From Marinobacter sp. (GTDB taxonomy: Bacteria > Pseudomonadota > Gammaproteobacteria > Pseudomonadales > Oleiphilaceae), in the NCBI GenBank assembly GCA_030149475.1, contig JASBRL010000016.1, positions 1-63,494 on the forward strand: 63,494 nucleotides of DNA. The letters run 5' to 3'. Made by a program: the position numbers and the translations under genes. Under the pieces are notes generated by a model that was given only the letters and a program-made list of their open reading frames with translations, had not been told where the DNA came from and searched no databases. Positions 18,693 to 28,079 of the stretch are shown here, piece by piece (the stretch's first letter is position 1; the number at the start of each line of letters is the position of its first letter).

Positions 18693-19349
18693 ATGAGTTG
18701 CTGGGATGTATTGGGTATTGAGCGAACATCGGATCGGGCTGCGATCGATGCGGCTTTGCGACAGCAGCAAAAATTTGCTTCGAACGAGGAGCAGTCCCGC
18801 CTGAACGAGGCCTATCGCTCCGCGCTCGAAGAGGTGGGGCTCGAAATGGGTCCGGCCGACGACCAACCGGCTGTTCCGTCAGCGCCTGAAGTCGCCGCAG
18901 ACGGTGCAACAGCGCTCAACGCCCGGGAACAGCAGATCGTCCGGGAGACCGTCATTCAGATCCAGGCGCTACTTAATGATTCATCCCGAAATCATGACCC
19001 GCGGATCTGGAAAGCGATCCTCACCGAGCCACCGGCTGATCAGCCCGGAATCAGGGCTTCGATTGCTGAGCGGCTGACTTCCGATGTCAGGCCCATGGCT
19101 GCGAACGGGACCTTTCCGGTGGGCGTTTGCCGTTTTCTGGATGACTGGTTTGGCTGGCAGACCCTGACAAAGGTTGACCCCCATATCGACCTGGACGGGC
19201 AATCCCGGCCTGATGGTTCCTCGGGTCGGCCGGCCGGGGATCAGTCTGAGTCACCTCAGATGGTCAACTTCTGGCCGGCCGTTATCGGCTGGATTATTGG
19301 TCTGGCTGTTCTTGCCGCCATTTTCAGTAACCTTACTGGCGGCCAGTGA
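18693..19349 (+). CDS. Membrane-anchored protein with a degenerate J-like N-terminus
   Basis: A 218-residue protein. The first 45 residues resemble a DnaJ domain (CWDVLGIERTSD, then a helical stretch with LNEAYRSALEE), but the HPD tripeptide needed to stimulate DnaK is not there. The middle is Pro/Ala-rich, then helical (about 75-150). One membrane helix closes the protein (about 193-214, WPAVIGWIIGLAVLAAIFSNL). The start at ATG 18693 is favoured because GGAGAGG lies 5-6 bases before it. Function unknown. It converges with the SCO gene, 33 bases apart. Confidence 0.65.
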   Translation: MSCWDVLGIERTSDRAAIDAALRQQQKFASNEEQSRLNEAYRSALEEVGLEMGPADDQPAVPSAPEVAADGATALNAREQQIVRETVIQIQALLNDSSRNHDPRIWKAILTEPPADQPGIRASIAERLTSDVRPMAANGTFPVGVCRFLDDWFGWQTLTKVDPHIDLDGQSRPDGSSGRPAGDQSESPQMVNFWPAVIGWIIGLAVLAAIFSNLTGGQ

Positions 19350-19382
19350 TGTCGACCTGAACCGCTGCCCACCGAATCTGGC

Positions 19383-20030
19383 TCAACTGGAACCGCTGGT
19401 AGGGCTGTTCGCCGCTTTTGCCAGCCGGGTCAGATCACGGGCAGCATCTTCTGCGGGCAGGTCAGTTCGCAGGAGCAGCTTGATACGACCCTGGCCGTCG
19501 AAAATATAGACCGCGTTGCTGTGCGAGACCTTGTATTGCCCGTCGGCGTTCACCTCGCCGTAACCGAAAGTCGTGCGATAGCGTTTTGCCAGGTCCCGCA
19601 GGGTGGCTTCATCCGACGTTAACCCGATGATGCGCGAATCAAAGGCACTTACGTACTGCGCCAGCTTCTCGGGCGTATCCCGCCGGGGATCCACGCTGAC
19701 AAACATCACCCTGATCCGGTCCCGCAGAGGCTCCGGCACTTGCTGTATTGCGCTATGAAGGTAGGCCAGGGTAGTCGGACAGGCATCCGGACAGGAGGTG
19801 TAGCCAAAAAACAGCATACGCACGTCGCCTTCGTAGTCAGCCGCGGTAACCGTCCTGCCATCACTGGCGTTCAGTGTGAACGACAGGTCAGGCATCACGC
19901 CACTGATATCTTTGGCGTGCCAGGGAGCTTCAGGCTCGCTGCAGGCGCTCAAAGCCAGCATAAGCACCGCCAGCAACAGAGGCCTGACCGTGACTGACCG
20001 GGTAATCCTTAGCGATAGCGGGTTGGGCAT
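19383..20030 (-). CDS. SCO1/SenC-type copper chaperone for cytochrome oxidase
   Basis: A 215-residue lipoprotein with lipobox LSAC (Cys30) and a thioredoxin-like fold. It carries the copper ligands Cys80 and Cys84 in CPDAC and His170 in KVSHSNAV, all present. SCO proteins deliver copper to the CuA site of haem-copper oxidases or act as periplasmic thiol reductants. It lies 37 bases downstream of ctaG on the same strand, matching a cytochrome oxidase assembly role. Confidence 0.92.
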   Translation of the reverse strand: MPNPLSLRITRSVTVRPLLLAVLMLALSACSEPEAPWHAKDISGVMPDLSFTLNASDGRTVTAADYEGDVRMLFFGYTSCPDACPTTLAYLHSAIQQVPEPLRDRIRVMFVSVDPRRDTPEKLAQYVSAFDSRIIGLTSDEATLRDLAKRYRTTFGYGEVNADGQYKVSHSNAVYIFDGQGRIKLLLRTDLPAEDAARDLTRLAKAANSPTSGSS

Positions 20031-20067
20031 ATCCAGTTCTCCTGTGGTGCGCGAGTCGGACCGGCAC

Positions 20068-20901
20068 TCAGCCGGTAGGCGTCATCTGCGCTGTATCGGA
20101 TGCGGTGTCGTTGTGATTCATCAGTCGGCGTAGCACCAGCAGAACACCCAGAATGCTCATCATCGCCGGGGGAATCCAGGTAATGATGCCGCCTACAAGC
20201 TGATCCGTGGCGGGCGCCATTGGCCAGGCCCGTCCGCAAACCTCATAGACATCGTAAACTGACTGGCGTGCGAACGTGATAGAGGCCCCGAGGATAATCT
20301 GTGGCACCGCGACCAATACCAGAATCAGAATGCGCTTTCCGTAGCCGAGGGCTGTTGTCGTATAGGGGTTCCGTGGGTCCAGCATCAGCCACCAGAAAAG
20401 TACACCATCGACCAGCATGCTCCAGTTCATGACCCAGTACAGGTCCCGGTCCAGCATGGCGTTGAAATGAACGGGGGGCCAGAGCCAGAAAAAAATCAGA
20501 CCGACAAACAGAAAGGGAGCCACCCAGGCATTTTGCAGACACCGGTAGAGCAACCTGACTGGCGTGAGCCAGGGCATGAGTTGGCCGGGTAACTGGCGAC
20601 GCCAGTACTGAAGAACAGGAAGCGGGTTTGAAAGCGCGATCAGAAACGGGCCCAGATGGTGAAGAACGAGGTGTTGGCCGCGATGGACAAAGAACATGTA
20701 CTGGGCGTAGTAATCAAATCGTGTCTGCATGACGCCATAACACAGGAGCAGGCCTGTGAGAAAAGCCACAACGCGCAGCGACCCGGGCCGGGTTGCGGCC
20801 GGGCAACGACGAAGTCCCAGCAGATATAGCACCAGAACCGCCGCAAATACCGCGATGGTAACGGGAGACGGGTCGTACGGCAGTAAAAGCTGTGTTGCCA
20901 T
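20068..20901 (-). CDS. ctaG: Cytochrome c oxidase assembly protein, CtaG (caa3) type
   Basis: A 277-residue polytopic membrane protein with about seven hydrophobic segments. It has the conserved His-rich loop FVHRGQHLVLHHLGPF and the motif PPVHFNAMLDRDLYWVMNWSM of the CtaG_Caa3 family. It takes part in assembly of the CuA/CuB centres of cytochrome oxidase. Downstream is the SCO-type copper chaperone, forming a two-gene unit. No oxidase structural genes are in the window. Confidence 0.88.
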   Translation of the reverse strand: MATQLLLPYDPSPVTIAVFAAVLVLYLLGLRRCPAATRPGSLRVVAFLTGLLLCYGVMQTRFDYYAQYMFFVHRGQHLVLHHLGPFLIALSNPLPVLQYWRRQLPGQLMPWLTPVRLLYRCLQNAWVAPFLFVGLIFFWLWPPVHFNAMLDRDLYWVMNWSMLVDGVLFWWLMLDPRNPYTTTALGYGKRILILVLVAVPQIILGASITFARQSVYDVYEVCGRAWPMAPATDQLVGGIITWIPPAMMSILGVLLVLRRLMNHNDTASDTAQMTPTG

Positions 20902-21233
20902 GGTCAGATATACTCACTTACCGGAGATACGGCAGGCCCGGGACGGCCAATGCCGACCTGTCGATCTGAACGAACAAACGGCTACTGGTGGTAGCAACTT
21001 GCGCACACGTCCGTAAACACAAGGGTACGGTATGTTTCGCGCCGTTTACCCGAGTAAGTAATAGCTGATTTATCAGCACCTGCCAAACTGGCTGAGGACG
21101 CAGGCAGGTCGGGTGGCATCCACTGAGGAAGGCGTGCTCTTTCAGAACAGGTCGGTTAGCCGTTAAAGTAATGCCAGCGGCATTTCGTCCCCAGTCACCC
21201 GCATACCGTCATGCTGAGAGAGGAGAAAAGGTA
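20902..21233. other. 332-base intergenic region between ctaG and the DUF465 gene
   Basis: This stretch holds the divergent upstream regions of ctaG and the DUF465 gene. I see a possible ribosome binding site (GAGAGGAGA) for the latter at its right end, but no convincing promoter hexamers, RNA gene, or repeat. Confidence 0.5.
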
Positions 21234-21479
21234 ATGGCCATCAGCGATCATGCACTGAACATCGATTTTCCTGAATACCGGGACACCATTAAAAAACTTG
21301 CGGGATCGGACGATCACTTTCGGACGTTAAGTACGCGCTACGACCACATTGATAAAAAGATTCGCGGGCTGGAGGTGCGGGAGGTGCCGACCAGCGATGA
21401 ACACATCAACGATATGAAAATTGAACGCGCCCATCTGAAAGACACCCTATATCGGGAACTGCAGAAGCACCGGAGCTGA
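21234..21479 (+). CDS. YdcH-family (DUF465) small protein
   Basis: An 81-residue, highly charged, helical protein. Its YdcH-type core contains FPEYRDTIKKLAGSDDHFRTL, LSTRYDHIDKKIRGLE and LKKERAHLKD-like KIERAHLKDTLYREL. The fold is an antiparallel helical hairpin; function is not established. The start at 21234 has an AGGAGAAAAGG just upstream; an in-frame extension to 21171 is unlikely. Confidence 0.85.
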   Translation: MAISDHALNIDFPEYRDTIKKLAGSDDHFRTLSTRYDHIDKKIRGLEVREVPTSDEHINDMKIERAHLKDTLYRELQKHRS

Positions 21480-21506
21480 CCGCCTCATGATGAACTGGAT
21501 AATCCG

Positions 21507-22937
21507 TTACTGGTAGCGGCATTGGCCGGGGCGGGTACAGTGGTCTGTCCAGCTTGCTGGCCATTGGCCGCCGCGGCTGACTGATCCCGACGGGGCCTGG
21601 GCATAATCCTCACCCATAACCGTTGGCACCCTCATCCGCGCCAGCTTTTCACGGACCCGCGACTCGAAGGTTGACAGCTTGTCGGCCGGCACTTTGGTTG
21701 AAGTGGGGATATCGGCTGTCAGCGGATTGACAGGCTGATGATTAACCCGCAGTTCAAAATGAAGATGCGGACCGGTCGTACGACCCGTGTTGCCGGACAG
21801 GGCGATCCGTTGGCCCCGCTTTACGGTCTGACCGCGTTTGACCAGGATCCTGCTCAGGTGCAGGTAACGTGTACTGAACGCACCGCTATGATCAACCTCA
21901 ATGTATTTGCCAGCGTAAGGATGATTGCCGATACGCTTGACGATACCGTCTCCTGTACTCATGACCGGAGTGCCAGACGGCGCCGCCAGATCCACCCCGT
22001 TATGGGGTGCTCGACGACCGGTAATAGGGTGGAGCCGGTTGAGATTGAACGGCGAGGACACGCGATAATGCCTTGCGGTCGGATACCTCAGAAACGCAGG
22101 TGTTACACTCTCGCCGTTCTCATCGTAGTAGTTGCTGTCACTGTACAGAAAGGCATTGTAATCATGTCGACCCCGGTGCAGGGAAATAGCTTCCACACGG
22201 GTATTACCCGTTGGGCCGGTCGTCGTCATCTCACGCCCTAACAGAACCGTAAAGGTATCGCCCGCGCGCAAATCGCGACGGAAGTCCAGCTTGCTCTTCA
22301 GGAGCTGGCCGATCTGTATGACCTGCCCCTTACTGAGCCCTGCTGCAATCCCTGATGTGTAAAAGCTGCCCCGGATGTCGCCTCGAATAACCGACGCCTC
22401 CCAGTGAGTGGGTAAGGTGTTCAGGTTGTACTCGAACTGACCACCCTCAATACGGTCGTATGTGACGGTCCGGGCGGGGTCAATTTGCAACGTCAGCCGC
22501 TGCAACTGACCCTCAGCATCAAACCGGAATCGGAGCGCCGTTCCGGGCTGGAGGGTTTCCAGCGCGAGATACTCTGCATCGGCCTGGAGCAGATTGTAAA
22601 GCGTGCCTTTCGGAATGCCGTGGGCGTCAAAAATAGCGCTGAGATTATCGCCTGGCTCGATGTTGTAACTGACCGACTCGGGTCGATTCTGCTCCGCTGT
22701 CTCCGCTGTCTCCGCTGTCTCCGCAGTCGACGGTGGTTCCGGAGACGCTTCAGGCTGTGTGGTCTGCTGCGCAGCCGGAGTTTTACTGGCTGGCTTGGCG
22801 GAGGTCACCAACGTCTGGGGAGGCAACAATACCGCGTCGGATGGCTCGGGACGCCAGAACACTGCCAACACCAGCAGACTCAGCGTCGCTATCAATAATC
22901 CTTTATGGACTTTCCCGAAGCGGGGTTTGAGGGGCAT
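21507..22937 (-). CDS. M23-family peptidoglycan endopeptidase (MepM-like)
   Basis: A 476-residue envelope protein. It has an N-terminal membrane anchor or signal (about 12-30, LLIATLSLLVLAVFW), a Pro/Glu/Thr-rich linker, an OapA/LysM-like region (YNIEPGDNLSAIFDAHGI, about 98-160), a mid domain, and the M23 peptidase domain (about 310-410) with zinc and catalytic motifs HNGVDLAAP and HLHFEL. All metal ligands appear present, so it should be active and cleave peptide crosslinks to allow wall growth. The C-terminal tail after the peptidase is unusually long. The linker contains three Glu-Thr-Ala units coded by a 9-base tandem repeat. Confidence 0.88.
   Translation of the reverse strand: MPLKPRFGKVHKGLLIATLSLLVLAVFWRPEPSDAVLLPPQTLVTSAKPASKTPAAQQTTQPEASPEPPSTAETAETAETAEQNRPESVSYNIEPGDNLSAIFDAHGIPKGTLYNLLQADAEYLALETLQPGTALRFRFDAEGQLQRLTLQIDPARTVTYDRIEGGQFEYNLNTLPTHWEASVIRGDIRGSFYTSGIAAGLSKGQVIQIGQLLKSKLDFRRDLRAGDTFTVLLGREMTTTGPTGNTRVEAISLHRGRHDYNAFLYSDSNYYDENGESVTPAFLRYPTARHYRVSSPFNLNRLHPITGRRAPHNGVDLAAPSGTPVMSTGDGIVKRIGNHPYAGKYIEVDHSGAFSTRYLHLSRILVKRGQTVKRGQRIALSGNTGRTTGPHLHFELRVNHQPVNPLTADIPTSTKVPADKLSTFESRVREKLARMRVPTVMGEDYAQAPSGSVSRGGQWPASWTDHCTRPGQCRYQ
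22692..22727. repeat. 9-base tandem repeat (four units) in the M23 peptidase linker
   Basis: CTCCGCTGT is repeated three times without error, then once with one change (CTCCGCAGT). On the coding strand it gives a Thr-Ala-Glu ladder in the linker ahead of the OapA/LysM-like domain. Copy number can vary without shifting the frame. Confidence 0.9.
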
Positions 22938-23149
22938 AAAAGCGTTTTGTCCTTCGTGGCTGACAATAGCGCGCGGGCCTCGCCGTCAGTACCGGGTGTA
23001 CCAGTTGTACCGTGGATTGCAGGCCATTTGTCTTGAATCAACACGGGAAAAATTTGTCGGCTAGGATAATGACACCCGCAGGGGGATGCAACGGGGCAAA
23101 CATTAATCCCGGGTCATACAAACGCTGAGCCCGCGGGCTGATGTCATCG

Positions 23150-24115
23150 TCAGTAACGGATCAACGCCGATCCCCAGGTAAAGCCTCCGCCGAATGCCTC
23201 CAGAAGCAGGATCTGGTCGCGCTGGATGCGCCCGTCCCGGACCGCCGCATCCAGTGCCAGCGGGATCGACGCGGCAGAGGTGTTGCCGTGTTCGTTAACA
23301 GTAACCACGACCTGATCCATGGACATTCTGAGTTTCCTGGCGGTGGCCTTGATGATCCGGATGTTGGCCTGGTGGGGAACCAGCCAGTCGATATCGGTTT
23401 TGGTCATGTTGTTGGCCAGCAGGGTCTCGTCGACGATCTGGCCGAGGGTGTTCACCGCAATCTTGAACACCTCATTGCCTTTCATTTCCACCGTACCCTT
23501 GCCGGCCCTGACCTGATCAAATCCGTCGCCGATGCCATAGGGAACTCGCAACAGATCTTCGTACTGACCATCGGAATGGATATGCGTTGAAAGAATGCCG
23601 GTTTCCTCACTGGCCTCGAGAACAACAGCCCCTGCACCATCGCCAAACAGTATGCAGGTGCCCCGGTCTTGCCAGTTGATGATTTTAGAAAACACTTCTG
23701 CACCGATTACCAGCACCTTTTTGCTGCTGCCGGTTTTGATAAACTTGTCGGCAACCGACAGAGCATAGACAAACCCGCTGCAGACGGCCTGAATATCAAA
23801 GGCCGGACAGCCGTGAATATCCAGCCGTGCCTGGAGAATACAGGCCGAACTGGGAAAGATCTTGTCCGGGGTGGAGGTGGCAAAGACGATCAGGTCAATA
23901 TCTCTCGGTGACAGTCCGGCGGCGTCAATTGCACGTCTGGCAGCCTGTTCGGCCAGGTCCACCGTTGTTTCGCCGGTCGAAATATGCCGTCGTTCGATAC
24001 CGGTCCGTTCCCGGATCCACTGGTCCGTGGTGTCGACGAGTTTTTCCAGATCCTGGTTCGTCATCACGTTTTCCGGCAGATACGAACCTGTTCCGACAAT
24101 ACGTGCATAGGTCAT
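23150..24115 (-). CDS. fabH: Beta-ketoacyl-ACP synthase III
   Basis: A 321-residue thiolase-fold condensing enzyme. The catalytic triad is intact: Cys112 in QAVCSGF, His248 in VPHQANIRI and Asn278 in [12 protein letters not shown], nearly the E. coli numbering. It condenses acetyl-CoA with malonyl-ACP to start fatty acid synthesis. It stands alone here rather than in the usual plsX-fabH-fabD cluster, so it may be a second KAS III copy. Confidence 0.93.
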   Translation of the reverse strand: MTYARIVGTGSYLPENVMTNQDLEKLVDTTDQWIRERTGIERRHISTGETTVDLAEQAARRAIDAAGLSPRDIDLIVFATSTPDKIFPSSACILQARLDIHGCPAFDIQAVCSGFVYALSVADKFIKTGSSKKVLVIGAEVFSKIINWQDRGTCILFGDGAGAVVLEASEETGILSTHIHSDGQYEDLLRVPYGIGDGFDQVRAGKGTVEMKGNEVFKIAVNTLGQIVDETLLANNMTKTDIDWLVPHQANIRIIKATARKLRMSMDQVVVTVNEHGNTSAASIPLALDAAVRDGRIQRDQILLLEAFGGGFTWGSALIRY

Positions 24116-24429
24116 GTGCGAACGTCCTCAGAATGACTAAAGCCGGGGCTGACTCTACCGGACTGCCCCGGCGTATTACCGGCCAGGCGTGTCGGTTTAC
24201 TGCGGATAAAGACACGGCCAGCTTGAATTGTGATGCAACAAGAGCAAGAAAACCCTGCGCAATCCCACCGCCGGAATATTCCCGCACAAGCCCGGCAAGC
24301 CTGCGGGGGCATCCTGAACGATTTCACTCATGTTACACCGTAGCCGTTACTGTCAGTTATTAGCGATTTGTCAAAGGACAACCCGAAAACCGGACAGCGT
24401 TTGCCTGACTTTACCTGACTTTGCCTGCC
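24116..24429. other. 314-base gap between fabH and the metallo-beta-lactamase gene
   Basis: The upstream region of fabH (minus strand). No gene is supported: ORFs in it overlap fabH or lack start signals. Its right end is a 10-base tandem repeat abutting the neighbouring stop codon. Confidence 0.5.
24400..24429. repeat. Three 10-base tandem units next to a stop codon
   Basis: TTTGCCTGAC, TTTACCTGAC and TTTGCCTGCC follow one another and end exactly where the minus-strand metallo-beta-lactamase-fold gene stops (its stop occupies 24430-24432). Confidence 0.85.
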
Positions 24430-25434
24430 TTACTCAGAGCCGAGTGCCTGCTGTTCCATATCCAGGTATACGCGATAGGCGTTGGCCTTATTGGAAGCAT
24501 CAAAGGCAGGGAGCCCCTCGTAACGCGACCAGTCCGTACTTTGGTAAGCCTCCTCAAACGGGGTCCAGTTGTCGACGGCGTTTTTCATTTTCTCCCGAAC
24601 AAAATTCAGATAGCCATAGGTGAAGTTGAGGGCTTCCATGACGTTTGTCGACGCCTTGCCGTGACCGGGGATCAATACCACCGGGTTGAGTGCTTTGACT
24701 TTCTCAATGGCCTTCATCCAGTTCGCCGTGTCGACCTGGGCACTGTTCAGGAAGGGCACTCGGCCTTGCTGGATAATATCACCGGAGAACAGGACGCCGC
24801 CGGGCTCAACCATCATCATGCTGTCTCCGGGAGCATGAGCCGGGCCTGCATTATAAATTTTGAACTGGTAGTTGCCGGAGTTCAGAAACAGCTCATCTTT
24901 GAACGTGAGATCCGGCAGAACGACCCGGGTGGTCTCATTAACCCAGGGTGCAAGGGCATTTTGCCGCTGTTTCAGACGCTCTTCTGCGTCAGGACTGGAG
25001 ATGTAGACACTGGTGTTTTTCTGGGCAATGACCTCAGCGTCAGTCATGGCCTTGAAGGCCTGCAAACCATAGACATGATCAGCGTGATAATGACTCACGA
25101 TGATGTGTGTGACCGGCAGATGCGTTTGCTTGCGGATTTCTTTCAACATGGCTGCGCCAAGGCTTGGCGTTCCCAGGGCGTCAAACACGACAACCCCTTT
25201 GTTTGTGACCACAAACCCGGCATTGGATGTGTAGCCCTCGTTCTGCTGATCGGGGACGCCGGATTGCCCGTGAAAGTAGTAAACGTTGTCAATTCCGACC
25301 GATTCGGCGCCAAACGGTATTGAAATATCCGGAAACTGTGACTCAGGAGCGGCCATTACCGGGAGTTCTATCATCAAGAGTGCGATCAGGGCGCTTATCG
25401 AAAAGACGCCGTTCGATGGATCGAGCTTCATCAT
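24430..25434 (-). CDS. Secreted metallo-beta-lactamase-fold hydrolase (SoxH-like)
   Basis: A 334-residue protein with an N-terminal signal peptide (hydrophobic to about residue 28, ending MIELPVMA). The MBL zinc motif SHYHADHVYG is present, with further ligands in AGPAHAPGDSM, FSGDIIQQG and LIPGHGKAS. Similar proteins (SoxH, and the hydrolases next to PQQ or Sox systems) accompany thiosulfate-oxidation clusters, and here it is divergent from soxC. Its substrate is not established; a persulfide or glutathione-linked sulfur compound would fit the place. The start ATG at 25434 has GAGGG seven bases upstream; an ATG at 25455 is possible. Confidence 0.82.
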   Translation of the reverse strand: MMKLDPSNGVFSISALIALLMIELPVMAAPESQFPDISIPFGAESVGIDNVYYFHGQSGVPDQQNEGYTSNAGFVVTNKGVVVFDALGTPSLGAAMLKEIRKQTHLPVTHIIVSHYHADHVYGLQAFKAMTDAEVIAQKNTSVYISSPDAEERLKQRQNALAPWVNETTRVVLPDLTFKDELFLNSGNYQFKIYNAGPAHAPGDSMMMVEPGGVLFSGDIIQQGRVPFLNSAQVDTANWMKAIEKVKALNPVVLIPGHGKASTNVMEALNFTYGYLNFVREKMKNAVDNWTPFEEAYQSTDWSRYEGLPAFDASNKANAYRVYLDMEQQALGSE

Positions 25435-25540
25435 ATTTTTTCCCTCACTGATCATTTTTTATCGTTTGTTAACTGTTTGTAATTTTTGAAATATCTCTTT
25501 TTTTGCGCGCTGACCGCACGAAGAGGGTGTGTTTCAAAGG

Positions 25541-25569
25541 TTGTAACCGTCGCAATATGATTCTATAAA
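25541..25569 (+). promoter_or_regulatory. Candidate sigma-70 promoter of the thiosulfate sox operon
   Basis: TTGTAA, 17 bases, TATAAA. It lies about 100 bases upstream of soxC in an AT-rich intergenic stretch that stands out from the GC-rich surroundings. No SoxR-type regulator gene is in the window. Confidence 0.5.
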
Positions 25570-25668
25570 ATAGGTATATCCTTATAACATTTACAATAAA
25601 AATCGCGATTCAGCGTCCAGTTGAACGTGTGCCGACTGCCCCTACGGGCATTGAGGGAGGATGAATTT

Positions 25669-27003
25669 ATGTTCGGAAAACTCCGCCGGCTCCGCCAGGA
25701 TATATCCAGAATAGCTCTGGCAGAGTCAGACCGCTTACCCTCGGACGAGCGTAGGCGATTTCTTCGGAACGGTCTGTTTACGGCTGGAGGCGCGATGGTT
25801 GGCAGCGCTTTCTCCGGCTTCGCCAAGCGTGCAAGCGCGGCTGAAACCCAGTATCCACCCGGTATTCCAGCCTGGACACGTTCCCTCGGTGCCGGGGTGG
25901 TGGCGGACCCCTACGGTATGCCGTCGCCCTTTGAGAAAGGCGTTATTCGCCGGAATGTGCCCTGGCTGACGGCGGAGAAAAAATCATCGGTCAGCTTCTC
26001 GCCGTTACAGCATCTCAAAGGCATCATCACGCCAAACGGACTGTTTTTCGAGCGACATCATGCAGGCCGGCCTGAAATCGATCCCCAGCAACACCGGTTG
26101 ATGATCCACGGACTGGTGGAACGTCCCATTATTTTATCGATGGAAGACCTGCAGCGATTCCCCAGCGTGTCCCAGATTCATTTCATCGAATGCCCCGCCA
26201 ATGGCGGTATGGAGTGGCGTGGGGCCCAGATGAACTCCCTTCAGTTTCTCCACGGCATGGTTAGCTGTGCGCAATGGACAGGGGTCAGACTTTCCACGTT
26301 GATGCAGGAAGTGGGGATCAGGCCCGAGGGCAAGTGGGTTCTTGCCGAGGGCGCAGACGGCGCGGCGATGACTCGCAGCATCCCCCTGGAAAAGGTAATG
26401 GATGACGTCATCGTCGCGTATGCCCAGAACGGCGAGGCGCTCCGTCCGGAGCAGGGATACCCCGTTCGCCTGGTCGTCCCCGGCTGGGAGGGTAACACCA
26501 ATGTGAAATGGTTGCGCCGGCTTGAAGTCGGCGACAAGCCCTGGATGCAGCGGGAGGAAACATCCAAGTATACCGACCTGATGCCTGACGGCACTGCGCG
26601 CGGCTTTACCTGGATCATGGATGCCAAATCCGTTATCACCTCCCCGTGTCCGGAAATGCCATTAAAGGGCAAAGGTATCTACCAGATCGAAGGCCTGGCC
26701 TGGAGTGGTCGTGGCAGGGTCAAGGCTGTTGACATCTCGATGGACGGTGGTCGCAACTGGCAAAAAGCTCAGCTTCAGGAGCCTGTCATCTCTAAAGCGC
26801 TTACCCGTTTCGCGCTTGAATGGAACTGGGATGGTAAGCCGGCCTTGCTTCAGTCCCGGGTGGTGGATGAAACCGGCTATGTCCAGCCGACCCTGGCCCA
26901 GCTCAAAGCAGTTCGCGGAACCAGTTCGATTTATCACAAAAACGCGATTCAGACCTGGCAACTCAACGCAGACGGGAGTGTCGACAATGTTCAGCTTGGT
27001 TAG
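25669..27003 (+). CDS. soxC: Sulfane dehydrogenase molybdenum subunit SoxC
   Basis: A 444-residue periplasmic molybdoprotein of the sulfite oxidase family. It has a twin-arginine signal (RRRFLRNGLFTAGGAMV, about 28-44), the Moco domain with the ligand cysteine at about 175 in FIECPANGG, and the C-terminal Ig-like dimerisation domain (from about 320, ISMDGGRNW). With SoxD it oxidises the sulfane sulfur held on SoxY, giving full oxidation of thiosulfate with no sulfur deposit. The start at ATG 25669 has GGGAGGA upstream; a TTG at 25621 in frame is less likely. It overlaps soxD by 17 bases. Confidence 0.94.
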   Translation: MFGKLRRLRQDISRIALAESDRLPSDERRRFLRNGLFTAGGAMVGSAFSGFAKRASAAETQYPPGIPAWTRSLGAGVVADPYGMPSPFEKGVIRRNVPWLTAEKKSSVSFSPLQHLKGIITPNGLFFERHHAGRPEIDPQQHRLMIHGLVERPIILSMEDLQRFPSVSQIHFIECPANGGMEWRGAQMNSLQFLHGMVSCAQWTGVRLSTLMQEVGIRPEGKWVLAEGADGAAMTRSIPLEKVMDDVIVAYAQNGEALRPEQGYPVRLVVPGWEGNTNVKWLRRLEVGDKPWMQREETSKYTDLMPDGTARGFTWIMDAKSVITSPCPEMPLKGKGIYQIEGLAWSGRGRVKAVDISMDGGRNWQKAQLQEPVISKALTRFALEWNWDGKPALLQSRVVDETGYVQPTLAQLKAVRGTSSIYHKNAIQTWQLNADGSVDNVQLG

Positions 27004-27664
27004 ATCGTTCCGATATCCGGCTGGCCTCTGTTTTGGCCTTTGGATGTGCACTTTGCCAATGACGGCAACGGCGGAATCTGCCGGCCATTACGGCTATGGC
27101 GAAACGGCAACCAAAGCACAGATTGCCGGTTGGGACATCGATGTCCGGCCGGATGGCAAGGGTCTGCCTGACGGGAGCGGCTCCGTAGATGAGGGGATGA
27201 AGGTTTTCGAAACCTACTGTTCGTCGTGTCATGGCGCCTTCGGCGAGGGTATGGGCCGCTATCCGAAACTGGCAGGTGGAGACGGTACTCTGGCCGATGA
27301 CCGACCAGAGAAAACGGTGGGAAGCTACTGGCCATACGCGAGCACCCTCTGGGATTACATCCACAGGGCTATGCCATTTTTTGCGCCTCAGTCGCTCTCC
27401 AACGACCAGGTTTATGCACTGACGGCCTACGTCCTGAACCTGAACTACATCGTCGATGGGGATTTTGTCGCAAATAAAGACACACTACCAACCGTCAAGA
27501 TGCCTAATGAAGATGGTTTTATCTGGCAGGACCCACGACCAGACACCGACAACAAACGCTGCATGCATGCCTGCAAGGACAACGTCACCGTGAGTGACTC
27601 GGCAGCCAACAAAAATCTGACGCCAAGCACGACAGGGCCTCTCGATGAGGGGCTCACAGAGTAG
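26987..27664 (+). CDS. soxD: Sulfane dehydrogenase cytochrome c subunit SoxD
   Basis: A 225-residue exported cytochrome: signal peptide to about residue 29 (MCTLPMTATA), then one haem motif CSSCH at 78-82. It lacks the second haem domain known from Paracoccus SoxD. A CxxxC pair (CMHACKDN) near 193-197 could form a disulfide. The start lies inside the soxC end, with GGGAG before it, so the two are translationally coupled. It passes electrons from SoxC to cytochrome c. Confidence 0.9.
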   Translation: MFSLVRSFRYPAGLCFGLWMCTLPMTATAESAGHYGYGETATKAQIAGWDIDVRPDGKGLPDGSGSVDEGMKVFETYCSSCHGAFGEGMGRYPKLAGGDGTLADDRPEKTVGSYWPYASTLWDYIHRAMPFFAPQSLSNDQVYALTAYVLNLNYIVDGDFVANKDTLPTVKMPNEDGFIWQDPRPDTDNKRCMHACKDNVTVSDSAANKNLTPSTTGPLDEGLTE

Positions 27665-27712
27665 GAGCTGACAGGGGGATACGCCCCCTTACGTGTCGAG
27701 GAGGATTGAGTG

Positions 27713-28066
27713 ATGCGGAAACGGTTAATTTACGTGGGTTTAGCCACACTGGCGTTGAGTGCCATGTCAGCTTCAGTGGTTGCGGCCAGCCAGGCTGATA
27801 TCGACCGCGGAAAAGAGCTGGCTTTCAGCCGTAAAGATGGCAACTGCCTGGCCTGCCACAAGATGGATGATGGCAAACTCACCGGAACCATAGGTCCTGA
27901 GCTTGCCAACATGAAAACCCGGTACCCTGATCGTAATGTCCTGTTCAAGCGCGTCTGGGACGAAACACAGTTCAACCCGCAGACGGTGATGCCACCATTC
28001 GGGCGTCATTCGATTCTGAGTAAAGAAGAGATCAACCGGATCATCGATTATCTATACACGCTATAG
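27713..28066 (+). CDS. soxX: Cytochrome c SoxX
   Basis: A 117-residue exported monohaem cytochrome: signal peptide to about residue 25 (ALSAMSASVVAA), haem motif CLACH at 45-49, and a likely Met axial ligand in TVMPPFGRH. Pairs with SoxA to form SoxXA, which couples thiosulfate to the SoxY cysteine. A strong GAGGAGGA precedes the ATG at 27713 by 7 bases. Confidence 0.94.
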   Translation: MRKRLIYVGLATLALSAMSASVVAASQADIDRGKELAFSRKDGNCLACHKMDDGKLTGTIGPELANMKTRYPDRNVLFKRVWDETQFNPQTVMPPFGRHSILSKEEINRIIDYLYTL

Positions 28067-28079
28067 GCGCGGAGGAGGA

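Noticed and set aside
26705..26986. Long N-terminal extension of SoxD inside soxC
   Set aside because: It is out of frame with soxC, lacks homology, and the ATG at 26987 gives a proper signal peptide.
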